Below, one piece after another: positions 10,501 through 18,777 of a stretch of DNA of 64,000 nucleotides (positions are counted from its first letter, which is position 1; each line of letters opens with the position of its first letter). The stretch lies in contig CAZTCJ010000008.1 in assembly GCA_964612085.1 (NCBI GenBank), forward strand, positions 11,572 to 75,571, in the 5' to 3' direction. The stretch comes from CAZTCJ01 sp964612085 (lineage in GTDB: Bacteria > Pseudomonadota > Alphaproteobacteria > JAJFIK01). The translations under genes were made by a program, and so were the position numbers. The notes beneath the pieces are model-generated. The model was not told the DNA's origin. It searched no databases and saw only the letters and a program-made list of their open reading frames with translations.

Positions 10501-11081
10501 TCGGCGGCAGCGCGCGCGACAAGATGCGCGGCGGCAGCGGCGACGACATTCTTCAGGGTGAGGACGGTGACGACGCGGTTGACGGCGGGGAAGGGAACGA
10601 TCTTCTCTTCGGCGGCAACGGTGACGACCGCATCAAGGCCGGGGCCGGCAACGACGCTGCCGACGGCGGTGCGGGCGATGACCGCCTTTTCGGCCGGGAC
10701 GGTGACGACGCGCTGCTGGGCGGAGACGGCAACGACTTCCTCACCGGCGGCAAGGATAACGACCGCCTGTCGGGCGGCGCCGGCGATGACGAACTTGAAG
10801 GCGGGCTGGACGCCGATACCTTCGTCTTCCACCGGGGCGACGATCTGGAAGACATTCTCGACTTCGATATCGACGAGGATCAGATCGATCTGTCCTGCTC
10901 GGATTTCGACATTACCTCCTTCGAGGAGCTGCGCGCCTTTGCCCAGCAGGACGGCCGGAACGTGTCGATCCGCTTCAACGAGACGGACGAGATTTATCTG
11001 CGCAAGGTCGATCTGGACGATCTCGATGCCAGCCACTTCATCTTCTCCGAGCCGGAGATGATGGACGTAGAGATGGTGTAA
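7518..11081 (+). CDS. Giant acidic RTX protein: seven-bladed propeller, cadherin-like repeats, Ca-binding nonapeptides
   Basis: Start chosen at ATG 7518 (GGGGGA seven bases upstream); a GTG at 7485 is in frame. The 1187-residue product has no signal peptide. Residues about 1-370 hold seven repeats of about 50 residues built on TLTN(V/I)xNxxD...LEL...GISVFEVxDDG, a likely seven-bladed beta-propeller. Residues about 370-930 hold cadherin-like and Ig-like (VCBS-type) repeats with NDDPV linkers. Residues about 940-1100 are RTX nonapeptides of the type GGxGDDxLxGG, ending in a hydrophobic C-terminal segment that fits a type I secretion signal. Composition is very acidic, with many Asp, as expected for a Ca2+-folded secreted protein. 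The exporter genes at 18778 and 20653 are the obvious candidate system although 7.7 kb away. It may be an adhesin or extracellular matrix protein; no catalytic domain is visible. Confidence 0.93.
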   Translation: MPLDLTNIQNINDTVTLELSRLAHLHTAEVGGTTFLFTAAEFDSGISVFEVEDDGTLTNVFNLPDEGELELFGSYWNETFSIGDTTYLYTAGFFDWGVSVFEVNDDGSLVNIQNIADDDTLELQGVTAVRVGLVNGNPFLFAAGFNDFGISVFRVNNDGTLTNVDNVQDNGSLNLFGVVRVEPYIVGGQTFVVATGQDDRGLSVFSVSNSGQLTNIQDIEDSDEPEYELDGAFDVIIEEIGGTQYAIVAAVFDDGLSVWEIGDDGRLTNVFNIDDDPDLKLEGAVSLATTEVAGITYVIVASIDDDGLQIFELNADGSLTPSSMIGDDATLELNEARAVAVADNNGEPVIFAGGRVDNGISVFGAEVPVELTFSETGPFSIPEFSLAGTAVGDIDANVTGDPADDGITYEIIGGNTNADADGNAALAIDPDTGELTVNDADDIDPAATGGAIVLTIRATDTDTTDTATATVTVNIESDNDDPVLVVPEGLETDEDTGIALTGFTVTDEDSDPISVTLTDAGSTFSGTVTVPVTVNGLGSDTITVTGSPEDIDDALAEIDYTPPQDFNGISTIDVTADDGAGGMATGTVSITVNPVNDDPVVTAPNLTTAEDTPVLLSGFSVVDVDGDPVALTLINPDGIFTGASSGFVTGLGTGTITVTGDPAVVESALANISYDPPADTTGIFPVDFAATDGQGGTDTGTFTITVTDDGINEDEPIFTATGPFSVAEMSPEDTDVGDVGANINGGPEDAGITYAIINGNADVDNDTNPAFKIDVDTGEIDVNDSGDLDFDLMPVFVLTIQATNTATGDTNTATVTITLTDEPDPVLDAVDDLFRIQINEVITGDVTLDNGFGPDVVSDGATVSLVLGSGPDHGSLVLNTDGTFIYTPDTAFFCSSPAPEDSFTYQLSDGNGTTETATVSIDIGLFDPDVPLAELFPTVLEGTASRDRLKGDESSELLLGEAGRDNLKGREGDDALLGGSEKDKLNGGNGDDILFGGSARDKMRGGSGDDILQGEDGDDAVDGGEGNDLLFGGNGDDRIKAGAGNDAADGGAGDDRLFGRDGDDALLGGDGNDFLTGGKDNDRLSGGAGDDELEGGLDADTFVFHRGDDLEDILDFDIDEDQIDLSCSDFDITSFEELRAFAQQDGRNVSIRFNETDEIYLRKVDLDDLDASHFIFSEPEMMDVEMV

Positions 11082-11117
11082 GAGCCGGTTTTCCGGTGTG
11101 AGCGAAGACGGCCCGTC

Positions 11118-11837
11118 CTACTGGCCGTCTTCGTCCGTTTCCTTGCCCGTGGTGACCATGGTGCGGGCATTCTCGATGAATTTTTCCTGCTCTTCCTTGC
11201 TGTTGCGGCCCCGCATCAATTCGGTGATGTCGTAGGGCACTTTGATGCCCCGGTCGGCCGCGGGCCGGGCGCGGATCTGACGGATCCAGCGGTGCAGATT
11301 GGGGAAGGGCTCGATATCGACGCCGCTCCAGGCATGGGTGCGCGCCCAGCACCAGTTGGCGATATCGGCGATGGAATAGTCTCCCGCCAGATATTCGTTG
11401 TCCTGAAGACGCGTATCGAGAACACCGAACAGGCGGGCAACCTCGCCGTGATAGCGGTCGATCGCCGGCTGGATCTTCTCCGGGAAGTAGCGGAAGAAAA
11501 CATTGGCCTGGCCCATCATCGGGCCGACGCCGCCCATCTGGAACATCAGCCATTGGATGGTGAGCGACCGGCCCTTGGCGTCCGTCGGCAGCAGGCGGCC
11601 CGCTTTTTCCGCCAGATAGATCATGATGGCGCCGGACTCGAAGATCGGAAAATGCTCCGCCTCCCGATCGACGATCGCGGGGATGCGCCCGTTGGGGCTG
11701 ATCAACAGGAAGGAGGGCTGCTTCTGTTCGCCGATGGACAGATCGATGGCGTGCGTCTCATAAGGCAGCTCCAGTTCTTCCAGGGTGACGGAAGCCTTGT
11801 GGCCGTTCGGCGTCGGGGCTGTGTAAAGATCGATCAT
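11118..11837 (-). CDS. Glutathione S-transferase, Nu-class (YfcG/YghU-like)
   Basis: A 239-residue GST. The N-terminal thioredoxin-like half begins MIDLYTAPTPNGHKASVTLEEL, where TPNGHK is the pattern of the YfcG/YghU-type Nu class, and continues with SPNGRIPAIVD (cis-Pro) and FESGAIMIYLAEK. The C-terminal helical half has YLAGDYSIADIANWCW, the usual N-capping/hydrophobic-staple region. Nu-class enzymes act as disulfide-bond reductases using glutathione. The start at 11837 matches the family; the ORF extends 32 codons upstream without similarity. It is convergent with the RTX gene. Confidence 0.92.
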   Translation of the reverse strand: MIDLYTAPTPNGHKASVTLEELELPYETHAIDLSIGEQKQPSFLLISPNGRIPAIVDREAEHFPIFESGAIMIYLAEKAGRLLPTDAKGRSLTIQWLMFQMGGVGPMMGQANVFFRYFPEKIQPAIDRYHGEVARLFGVLDTRLQDNEYLAGDYSIADIANWCWARTHAWSGVDIEPFPNLHRWIRQIRARPAADRGIKVPYDITELMRGRNSKEEQEKFIENARTMVTTGKETDEDGQ

Positions 11838-11957
11838 GGCGGCAACCTGTGTTAAATGTGACGGCTGAAGGAAAGGATCCTCCGGTCCGGATAGTCCGTC
11901 AAGTCCCGGCCGCGGGAGGCACAACCCATTCACCCGTCATCCGCCGAGGAGCACGCC

Positions 11958-12395
11958 ATGGACGTCGTCAACCGCCTTGGACCGAACGAGGATCAAATCA
12001 ATGGCTTGATGCAAGCAGGTCCCGACGGCCCGATCGTGATGGTCAATCTGCTGAAATTCCGTGAGCGGGCGGAATACGCCGATGGCCGCGACAGCCATCT
12101 GACGGGCCGGGAGGCCTATCAGCGCTATGGCACGGCCGTGAAGGACCTGGTCGAAAAGCACGGCGGCCGCATCCTGTTCGTCGGCGATGTGAGTTTTCTG
12201 ACGCTCGGCGAGGTCGAGGATCTATGGGACGAAGTGGCGTTGGCGGAATATCCCAACCGGGCCGCTCTCGTGGCCATGTCGCAGTCGGAGGAATGGCAGG
12301 CGATCTCGGTCCACCGGGAGGCGGGGCTTGCCGGTCAGCTCAATATCGAGACGGTCTACAATCCGGCGTTCCTGGCGCTTCTGCGAGGGAACTGA
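11958..12395 (+). CDS. DUF1330-family dimeric alpha/beta-barrel protein
   Basis: A 145-residue protein with the DUF1330 hallmarks: IVMVNLLKFRERAEY followed by GREAYQRYG, a central GGRILFVGDV strand, and a late EYPNRAALVAMSQSEEWQAISVHREAGL segment. DUF1330 proteins belong to the dimeric alpha+beta barrel (EthD/NIPSNAP-like) superfamily, and no general reaction is established. It is divergent from the GST gene, with about 120 bases between starts. Confidence 0.85.
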   Translation: MDVVNRLGPNEDQINGLMQAGPDGPIVMVNLLKFRERAEYADGRDSHLTGREAYQRYGTAVKDLVEKHGGRILFVGDVSFLTLGEVEDLWDEVALAEYPNRAALVAMSQSEEWQAISVHREAGLAGQLNIETVYNPAFLALLRGN

Positions 12396-12420
12396 TCCTC
12401 GCGGCGGTTAGCCCGCGCGT

Positions 12421-13452
12421 CTAATGCTGGGAGCGGGCGGGGCGCATGTCGCCCGGCTCCGGCACGGTTTCATCCGTATGCGGTTTCATATCCCGTGTCT
12501 TCCACAGCGAAACGGCGATGCCCAGCGTCAGGATTGCGACGGTCACGAGCAGGGACAGCATCGGCGGGACCTTCGCGATACCCAGCATATCGGCCACGAA
12601 GATTTTCGAGCCGATAAAGACAAGCACCAGCGCCAGGGCGTATTTCAGATAAATGAATCGGTGCATCAGGGCGGACAGGGCGAAATAGAGCGCGCGCAGG
12701 CCCAGAATGGCGAAGATGTTCGAGGTGTAGACGATATAAGGGTCGGTGGTGATGGCGAAGATCGCCGGAATGGAATCCACCGCGAAGATCACATCGGCGA
12801 TCTCCACAAGGATGAGCGCCAGAAAGAGCGGCGTGACATGCAGCGCGATCCTGCCGGTCTTGCGATCGGTTTGACGCACGAAGAATCGTTCCCCGTGCAG
12901 CTCATCCGTCACCCGGAACCGGCGGCGCATGAATTTGAGCACCACGTTCGATCCCACATCATAAGGCTCATCGCCCATCAACAGCATTTTGATGCCGGTC
13001 AGGATCAGGAACGCCGCGAACAGGTAAAGCACCCAATGGGCGTGGGCGATGACGGCCGCGCCGGCGCCGATCATGATGCCGCGCAGGATCAGAACGCCCA
13101 GAATGCCGTAGATCAGGACACGGTGCTGATATTTCCGGGGAACCGCGAAATAGCTGAAAATGACGGCGATGACGAAGATGTTGTCCATCGCCAGGCTTTT
13201 TTCCACCACGAAGCCCGTGAGATAGGTGACGGCGGCGGTCTCCCCCAGCTTGATCCAGACCCATATGGAAAAGGCCAGGCCGAGCACGATGTAGAACGCG
13301 GAGAGCTGTAAGCTTTCCTTCATGCCGATTTCACGGCAGCGGCGGTGGAGAACGCCCAGGTCGAAAGCCAGAAGCACGCCCACAAATGCCAGGAAAGCGA
13401 GCCACATATAGCTCGGCGTGCCCATGACATCTGTGAAGAGAAAATCGGTCAT
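12421..13452 (-). CDS. TerC/Alx-family integral membrane protein
   Basis: A 343-residue polytopic protein with about nine TM helices. Family signatures are EKSLAMDNIFVIAVIFSYF (with the acidic MDN motif in TM3) and LALILVEIADVIFAVDSIPAIFAITTD (with the E..D....D pattern). Length and arrangement match Alx of E. coli, a TerC-family member associated with alkaline pH and manganese export. Many alx/terC leaders carry a yybP-ykoY manganese riboswitch; I looked upstream and did not find a convincing one. It is convergent with the DUF1330 gene. Confidence 0.93.
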   Translation of the reverse strand: MTDFLFTDVMGTPSYMWLAFLAFVGVLLAFDLGVLHRRCREIGMKESLQLSAFYIVLGLAFSIWVWIKLGETAAVTYLTGFVVEKSLAMDNIFVIAVIFSYFAVPRKYQHRVLIYGILGVLILRGIMIGAGAAVIAHAHWVLYLFAAFLILTGIKMLLMGDEPYDVGSNVVLKFMRRRFRVTDELHGERFFVRQTDRKTGRIALHVTPLFLALILVEIADVIFAVDSIPAIFAITTDPYIVYTSNIFAILGLRALYFALSALMHRFIYLKYALALVLVFIGSKIFVADMLGIAKVPPMLSLLVTVAILTLGIAVSLWKTRDMKPHTDETVPEPGDMRPARSQH

Positions 13453-13760
13453 TCCGATCAGGCGGCCCTTTTCAGGCTAAGTGTGTGTGCGTGTTTGCCC
13501 GTTTGACGGGCACAAGTGCATAAAATGGTAGACAGGTGAACGTTGCGCAAGGGATGCCTGTCACGCGCCTGTCGCACTTACGGTAAATGGATCGATAACT
13601 TTGAAATGGAGCGCTTGCGGGCGGTTTCGATATATCCAGAAGGGTATTTCCGAGCCGATGCATGATATGGTTGTAATTTCGGCCGGTGGGCCGTTAAAGC
13701 GCTGGAGACGTGGGGGCGGTCATAAGGAAGCAGGCTTCACCGGTCCAGAAAGGCTCTTCC
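13453..13760. other. Divergent intergenic region, terC-like gene / SRPBCC gene
   Basis: 308 bases between two divergent starts. It contains a short perfect hairpin, GCCCG-TTTGA-CGGGC (13497-13511), about 45 bases upstream of the terC-like start, with no T-tract. It could be part of that gene's leader. No riboswitch class could be recognised. Confidence 0.35.
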
Positions 13761-14288
13761 ATGACATCGGCTCCCAGCGATCCGCGCACCCGCGCCCTGG
13801 CAACCATGACCATCGGCCTTGAGACCGGCCTGGATGCCATGCCATCGGCAGTCTTCAACGCATTGACCGATGGCATCGGCTGGTGGTGGGGCGCGCCCTA
13901 TCTCATGAGCGCGCCCGACACGCTGGATCTGACCCTGGAGGCCCGGCCCGGCGGCTTGATGCTGGAACAGGCTGACGGACAGAACGGTGCGGTCTGGGGC
14001 ATGGTGGAAGAGGTCAAGCGCCACAGCCGCCTGGTCCTTTCAGGCCGCATGAGCATGAGCGATGCGGTGTGCGGCGTCGTGCGGTTCGATCTCGCCCCGG
14101 CCTGCGGCGGCACGCGCCTGACCTTGACCCATACCGCCCTGGGGCGTCTCGACGACAGAACCCAGGAGCGTTTCGAGGCGGGCTGGCGGGATTTGCTGAT
14201 GACCCGCCTCAAAGCGTATGTTGAGACGGGGCAGGCCTCTGGCGTGCGCCTCACATCCCAGGGAAAGAGCCGCCGACAGGCTGTCTGA
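13761..14288 (+). CDS. SRPBCC-superfamily (START/AHSA1-like) protein
   Basis: A 175-residue protein with the helix-grip pattern of SRPBCC proteins: AVFNALTDGIGWWWGAPY near the start, MLEQADG and GAVWGMVEEVKRHSRLVLSG in the middle strands, and GGTRLTLTHTALG followed by FEAGWRDLLMTRLKAYVETG at the C-terminal helix, typical of the AHSA1/polyketide-cyclase branch. The ligand is unknown. The ATG at 13761 is preferred over an in-frame start 17 codons upstream because the SRPBCC fold begins just after it. Its TGA is directly followed by the ATG of rlmJ, so the two are co-transcribed. Confidence 0.82.
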   Translation: MTSAPSDPRTRALATMTIGLETGLDAMPSAVFNALTDGIGWWWGAPYLMSAPDTLDLTLEARPGGLMLEQADGQNGAVWGMVEEVKRHSRLVLSGRMSMSDAVCGVVRFDLAPACGGTRLTLTHTALGRLDDRTQERFEAGWRDLLMTRLKAYVETGQASGVRLTSQGKSRRQAV

Positions 14289-15122
14289 ATGCTGTCTTAT
14301 CGCCACGGATTTCACGCCGGGAATGCCGCCGATGTGCTGAAGCACAGTGTGCTGAGCTTCGTGCTCGACTATCTGGTGAAAAAGCCGAAACCGCTTTATC
14401 TGCTCGATACCCATGCGGGCGCGGGCGCTTACGATCTGACCGACGCCATGGCGCACAAGACCGGCGAACATGCGCAAGGCATCGGGCGGTTCGATGGTCT
14501 GACGGCGGACGGCCCGGCCCTGTGCGCCGCTTACCTAAAGGCCTTAACCAGTTTGAGAAAAACGGCGGCGGCCTATCCCGGATCGCCCGCCTTTCTGCAG
14601 CACTTTCAAAGGGAAGGCGACCGGCTTGACTTGGCCGAGCTGCACCCCACCGATCATCTGGCTTTGTCCGGCCGTTTCAATGGAAAGGAGAGGGTGACCG
14701 TCCATAGGGAAGATGGCCTCGCTCTGATGATCGCGCGCCTGCCGCCGCCGGAACGCCGCGGGCTCGTGCTGATCGATCCGAGCTATGAGGTGAAATCGGA
14801 TTATGAACAGGTGGTTGCGCGTCTCGCCGGCGCCCACAAACGGTTCGCGACTGGCGTCTATCTCCTGTGGTATCCGGTGATCGACCGGGACCGGACGGAG
14901 GTCTTTCTGGCCCGCCTCGCGGAAACGGGCATGCGCAGGCAGTTGCGCATCGAGCTTTGTCAGGAAGCGGACCGTCCGGGACGCGGCATGACGGGTTCGG
15001 GCCTGATCGCGGTCAATCCGCCCTGGACCCTTGAAGCGGCGGCGCGCGATGGGCTTGTCTGGCTGTCAAAGACCCTGGATGCGGGCGGGCCGTCCCGTGT
15101 CGAATGGCTGGTTCCGGAATAA
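14289..15122 (+). CDS. rlmJ: 23S rRNA (adenine(2030)-N(6))-methyltransferase RlmJ
   Basis: A 277-residue protein that starts with the RlmJ signature MLSYRHGFHAGNAADVLKH and carries the SAM-binding LLDTHAGAGAYDL and the catalytic DPSYE (an NPPY-type motif of N6-adenine methyltransferases), with LLWYPVIDR and GMTGSGLIAVNPPW in the C-terminal half, all characteristic of RlmJ. The enzyme methylates A2030 of 23S rRNA. Start and length are as in the family. It begins directly at the stop of the SRPBCC gene. Confidence 0.96.
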   Translation: MLSYRHGFHAGNAADVLKHSVLSFVLDYLVKKPKPLYLLDTHAGAGAYDLTDAMAHKTGEHAQGIGRFDGLTADGPALCAAYLKALTSLRKTAAAYPGSPAFLQHFQREGDRLDLAELHPTDHLALSGRFNGKERVTVHREDGLALMIARLPPPERRGLVLIDPSYEVKSDYEQVVARLAGAHKRFATGVYLLWYPVIDRDRTEVFLARLAETGMRRQLRIELCQEADRPGRGMTGSGLIAVNPPWTLEAAARDGLVWLSKTLDAGGPSRVEWLVPE

Positions 15123-15134
15123 AGCCGCCCGGGC

Positions 15135-16520
15135 CTAATCGCACTTCATCTCGCCAAGGGCCTTCACGTAGGAATCGCGCCAGGCGACCACGTCGTATTT
15201 GCGGACATTCTCGAACAATTTGGCCCAGCGGTCCTGACGCTCCTCGAGCGGCATGGTCAGCGCCGTATGCAGAGCGTTCACCATGTCGTCCTGATCGTAA
15301 GGGTTGACGATCAGGGCGGATGTCAACTGGTCCGCGGCTCCGGCGAAGCGGGAGAGCACCAGAACGCCCGGATCGGCCGGATCCTGGGCGGCGACGAATT
15401 CCTTGGCCACCAGATTCATGCCGTCGCGCATGGGTGTGACGAAGCCGACCGCCGCCGCCCGGAACAGGCCCGCCAGTTCGTTGCGCTGATAGCCCTTGTT
15501 CACATAGCGGATCGGCACCCAATCCACTTCCGCGTACTGACCGTTGAGGCGGCCGGTCAGGCTGTCCAGCAGGTCGCGCAGGTCCTGATATTCCTGAACG
15601 TCCGAGCGCGACGGCGGGGCGATCTGCAGCATCAGGACCTTGGAGCGGTGTTCCGCACGGGTCTCAAGCAGTTTCGAATAGGCTTCGAACCGCGTATCGA
15701 GCCCTTTGGAATAATCGAGCCGGTCCACGCCGATGATCAGGCGCCGGCTGCGCAAGGACCGCTTCATGCGGTTGAACATGGCCGTCGCCCGGCTCGATTT
15801 CGACATGGCGAGGAAATCGTCCGTATCGGCACCGATCGGGAAGGCCGAGACCTGGATCGATTTGCCGAAACACTCGATCCGGTCGTTATCGAGGATCTTG
15901 CCGTTTACTTCGTGGACGACATAGTCGCGGAAGGCATCCACATGATCCTGGGTCTGAAAGCCCACCAGATCGTAGGCGAACAGGGATTCCACGAGCTGCT
16001 TGTGATTGGGCAGGGTGATGAGCAACTGGCGGGCGGGCCACGGGATGTGCAGGAAAAAGCCGATGCGGTTCTTTAGCCCCATCTGGCGCAACTGGTCGGC
16101 CACCGGGATCAGGTGATAGTCGTGGACCCAGATCAGGTCTTCCGGCTCGATCAGCGGGGTCACGGTCTGGGCAAATTTCGTATTGACCCGGTGATAGCCG
16201 GTGTCGAAGGCCCGGTCGTAAGCGGTCAGGTCGATGCGGTAGTGGAAGAGCGGCCACAGGGTGCGGTTGGCGTAACCGTTGTAATATTCTTCGTAGTCGT
16301 CGTGATCGAGGTCGATGGTGGCGATTTTCACCCCGCCCACATCCTCCACCTTGATCTGGTTGGCGTCGTTGGCGTCCACCACCTGGCCGCTCCAGCCGAA
16401 CCAGATGCCCCGGTATTCCTTCAAGGCCGCATGCAGCGCCGTCGCCAAACCGCCCGAGGCGCCCTTTTCCCGGGAAGAGGGCTCGACCAGGCGGTTTGAA
16501 ATGACGACGAGCCGGTTCAT
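15135..16520 (-). CDS. otsA: Alpha,alpha-trehalose-6-phosphate synthase (GT20)
   Basis: A 461-residue GT20 enzyme that transfers glucose from UDP-glucose to glucose 6-phosphate, giving trehalose 6-phosphate. Landmarks in order: VVISNRLVEP, GGLATALHAAL, WVHDYHLIPVADQLR, GFFLHIPWP, GVDRLDYSKGLDTRFEAY and PMRDGMNLVAKEFVAAQ with DPGVLVLSRFAGAA. The ATG overlaps the stop of the upstream GH15 gene by four bases (ATGA), so the two are translationally coupled. The phosphatase gene otsB, expected to complete trehalose synthesis, is not beside it. Confidence 0.96.
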   Translation of the reverse strand: MNRLVVISNRLVEPSSREKGASGGLATALHAALKEYRGIWFGWSGQVVDANDANQIKVEDVGGVKIATIDLDHDDYEEYYNGYANRTLWPLFHYRIDLTAYDRAFDTGYHRVNTKFAQTVTPLIEPEDLIWVHDYHLIPVADQLRQMGLKNRIGFFLHIPWPARQLLITLPNHKQLVESLFAYDLVGFQTQDHVDAFRDYVVHEVNGKILDNDRIECFGKSIQVSAFPIGADTDDFLAMSKSSRATAMFNRMKRSLRSRRLIIGVDRLDYSKGLDTRFEAYSKLLETRAEHRSKVLMLQIAPPSRSDVQEYQDLRDLLDSLTGRLNGQYAEVDWVPIRYVNKGYQRNELAGLFRAAAVGFVTPMRDGMNLVAKEFVAAQDPADPGVLVLSRFAGAADQLTSALIVNPYDQDDMVNALHTALTMPLEERQDRWAKLFENVRKYDVVAWRDSYVKALGEMKCD

Positions 16521-18319
16521 CTAGCGTCGCTCCAGGGCTTGCTCAGCAACACCGCCGTATTGATGATGCCGACAAGCGAATAGGTCTGGGGATAATTGCC
16601 CCATAATTCGCCGCTTTGGAAGTTAATGTCCTCCGACAGCAGCCCGACATGGTTGCGGTGAGACAGCATGGTCTCGAACACTTCGCGCGCCCGGTCCTTC
16701 CGGCCGACGCTCCACAACGCCTCAATATACCAGAACGTGCAGATATTAAAGGCGTTCTCTGGCGCGCCGAAATCGTCTTCTTCCGCGTACCGCATAAGAT
16801 GGTCGCCCCGCAGCAGGGATTTTTCGACCGCCTCCAGGGTTTTGACGAAGATCGGGTCTTCCGGTTCCAGGAACTTGATGTCCATGAGCTGGATCAGGCT
16901 CGCATCGACCTTGAAGGCATCGTAAATGGCCGACATGCTCTGGTTTTCCTTGTCCCAGGCCCGCATCATGATGGTGGTCTGGATTTTTTCGGCTTTCTTG
17001 CGCCAGTCGGCCGCCCGGTCGGGCAGGCCCAGATGATCGGCGATCTTGCTCAACCGGTCGCAGGCCGCCCAGCACATGCTGCTCGAATAGGTATGGATGC
17101 TCGCGATGGTCCTGAGTTCCCACAGGCCGGCATCGGTCTGGTCGTAAAGCTCGAAGGCGCGCGCGCCCACTTTCTCCAGAAGTTCGAAATCGGCCCGGCC
17201 CACGGGACGCAGCAGCCGTTCGTCGAAAAAGGCCTGGGCGGCGGAGAGCACGACCTGGCCGTAAACGTCATGCTGCAGATGTTCATAGGCCTGATTGCCG
17301 ATGCGCACAGGCCCCATGCCCCGGTATCCCGGAAGATGGGCGATCTGATCTTCAAGGAGTTTGTTTTCCTGGCCGATGCCGTAAACGGGCTGCAGGTGAC
17401 CGCCATCGGCCACGCCGACGATATTGCGCAGATAGACCAGATAGCCTTCCAGGGTATCGACGGCGCCGAGCCGGTTCAGGGCACGCACGACGTAATAGGC
17501 GTCGCGCAGCCAGCAATAGCGGTAATCCCAGGTCCGGCCCGAATGGGCGGCTTCCGGGATCGAGGTGGTCATGGCCGCGATGATCGCGCCGGTTTCCTCG
17601 TAATAGCAAAGCTGCAGGGTGATGGCGGCGCGGATCACCGCGTCCTGCCATTCGAGCGGCAGGGATAGATGGCGCACCCATTCGCGCCAGTAATTGCCGG
17701 TATTCTCCAGCATCTCCCGGCAGGTGCCCATGACGTCGCCGGTGAAAGATTCGTCCGGACCCAGAAAGAACGCCAGCTCGTGTTCCAGATAGAACCAGCT
17801 TTCGTTGCGCACATAGGTGACGGGCGCCGTGGTGCTCAGCCGCAGGGTCAGGTTGGGTCCGACATAACGCACATGGTTCGAGCCCTGGGTGATGTCGGGC
17901 AGGGTTTTGCCGTAATCATAAGTCGGGCGCATTCGGATGCGGATGCGCGGCGTGCCGTTGACGGGCCGCACCATGCGGATATGGGACATGGGGCGGAAGC
18001 GCCGCCCCATGCGGTTGAAGCGGGGGGCGAAATCGATGATGTCCAGCGCCCGGCCCCGGTCGTCTTCCAGACGGGTGATCAGGATCGCCGTGTTCTTGAT
18101 ATAGCGCTGCTCGGTGCGCGCCAGATTTTCCACCTGGATTTCCCAGAAGCCGTGGGCGCTTTCTTCGTCGGGATCCTGGTGGCTCAAAAGGGACGAGAAG
18201 ACCGGATCGCTGTCGAACCGGGGCATGCAGCTCCATACGACCCGGCCGCGCTGGTCGATAAGCGCACTGAATGCGCAGTTTCCGATAACGCCCAAGTTAA
18301 GATCGGCTTCAAAAGCCAT
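16517..18319 (-). CDS. GH15 family glucoamylase/trehalase-like glycoside hydrolase
   Basis: A 600-residue GH15 protein. The N-terminal beta-sandwich begins NLGVIGNCAFSALIDQRGRVVWSCMPRFDSDPVF; the (alpha/alpha)6 domain has the GH15 motif RTWDYRYCWLRDAYYVVRALNRLG, and the second catalytic region is near the C-terminus (GLLSEDINFQSGELWGNYPQTYSLVGIINTA). Members of this branch hydrolyse trehalose or short alpha-glucans and are often encoded beside otsA/otsB. Here it is the first gene of a coupled pair with otsA, so its role is probably linked to turnover of trehalose or a trehalose-6-phosphate-related pool. The substrate is inference. No signal peptide, so cytoplasmic. Confidence 0.92.
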   Translation of the reverse strand: MAFEADLNLGVIGNCAFSALIDQRGRVVWSCMPRFDSDPVFSSLLSHQDPDEESAHGFWEIQVENLARTEQRYIKNTAILITRLEDDRGRALDIIDFAPRFNRMGRRFRPMSHIRMVRPVNGTPRIRIRMRPTYDYGKTLPDITQGSNHVRYVGPNLTLRLSTTAPVTYVRNESWFYLEHELAFFLGPDESFTGDVMGTCREMLENTGNYWREWVRHLSLPLEWQDAVIRAAITLQLCYYEETGAIIAAMTTSIPEAAHSGRTWDYRYCWLRDAYYVVRALNRLGAVDTLEGYLVYLRNIVGVADGGHLQPVYGIGQENKLLEDQIAHLPGYRGMGPVRIGNQAYEHLQHDVYGQVVLSAAQAFFDERLLRPVGRADFELLEKVGARAFELYDQTDAGLWELRTIASIHTYSSSMCWAACDRLSKIADHLGLPDRAADWRKKAEKIQTTIMMRAWDKENQSMSAIYDAFKVDASLIQLMDIKFLEPEDPIFVKTLEAVEKSLLRGDHLMRYAEEDDFGAPENAFNICTFWYIEALWSVGRKDRAREVFETMLSHRNHVGLLSEDINFQSGELWGNYPQTYSLVGIINTAVLLSKPWSDAR

Positions 18320-18777
18320 GTCCGCCTCTCGATCTGACCGGCCTTCGGGTGTCTGTCCGGAAGACGCCTCCCTTAAGCCTGCTGCCCCTAAGATGTCCCT
18401 ACAAAATGTGAGGCGCCATGGTTAAGACCGCGCGCGCCCGACGGCAAGGCCGATCTTTCCACTCTTCCGGATAGGGGCTTAGTTGCGGGAAACAGCCTGT
18501 CAATCTTGATCCGTAAGACTGGGATCTGCCTGGAAAGCGGCCTGAAGGGGTGTCCCGCGCTGGTCTTTCCGCTTGCTTTCAGCTAATCAGAGAGAAACAA
18601 AAGCAGGATGAGACGGTAAGACGGGTGCCTCGCGGCCTCAAGCAGGGATCGCAGAGCATACCGGGCGTGCGTCCCGCCAGGAGCCGGGGTGCCGCCATCC
18701 CAATGCGCCCTGGACAGACCAGGGCCAAGGCTCCATCTGCACCTATGTTTCCGGCTCGGTAGTGACGAGGATTGCCA
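18320..18777. other. Divergent intergenic region before the type I exporter genes
   Basis: 458 bases between the GH15 start (minus strand) and the ABC exporter start (plus strand). Short ORFs here have no recognisable domains. I see no terminator or RNA gene; it must contain promoters for both directions. Confidence 0.4.

Noticed and set aside
9870..11036. 388-codon minus-strand ORF
   Set aside because: It is the antisense frame of the RTX repeats; its repetitive Val/Ala-rich product mirrors the repeats on the other strand.
11104..11132. GAAGACGGCC/GGCCGTCTTC inverted repeat as a bidirectional terminator
   Set aside because: The 10-bp stem is real, but neither side has a T-tract and half of it encodes the C-terminus of the GST.
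13453..13600. Manganese (yybP-ykoY) riboswitch before the terC-like gene
   Set aside because: Expected from other alx/terC leaders, but only a short 5-bp hairpin is present and the conserved riboswitch core was not found.
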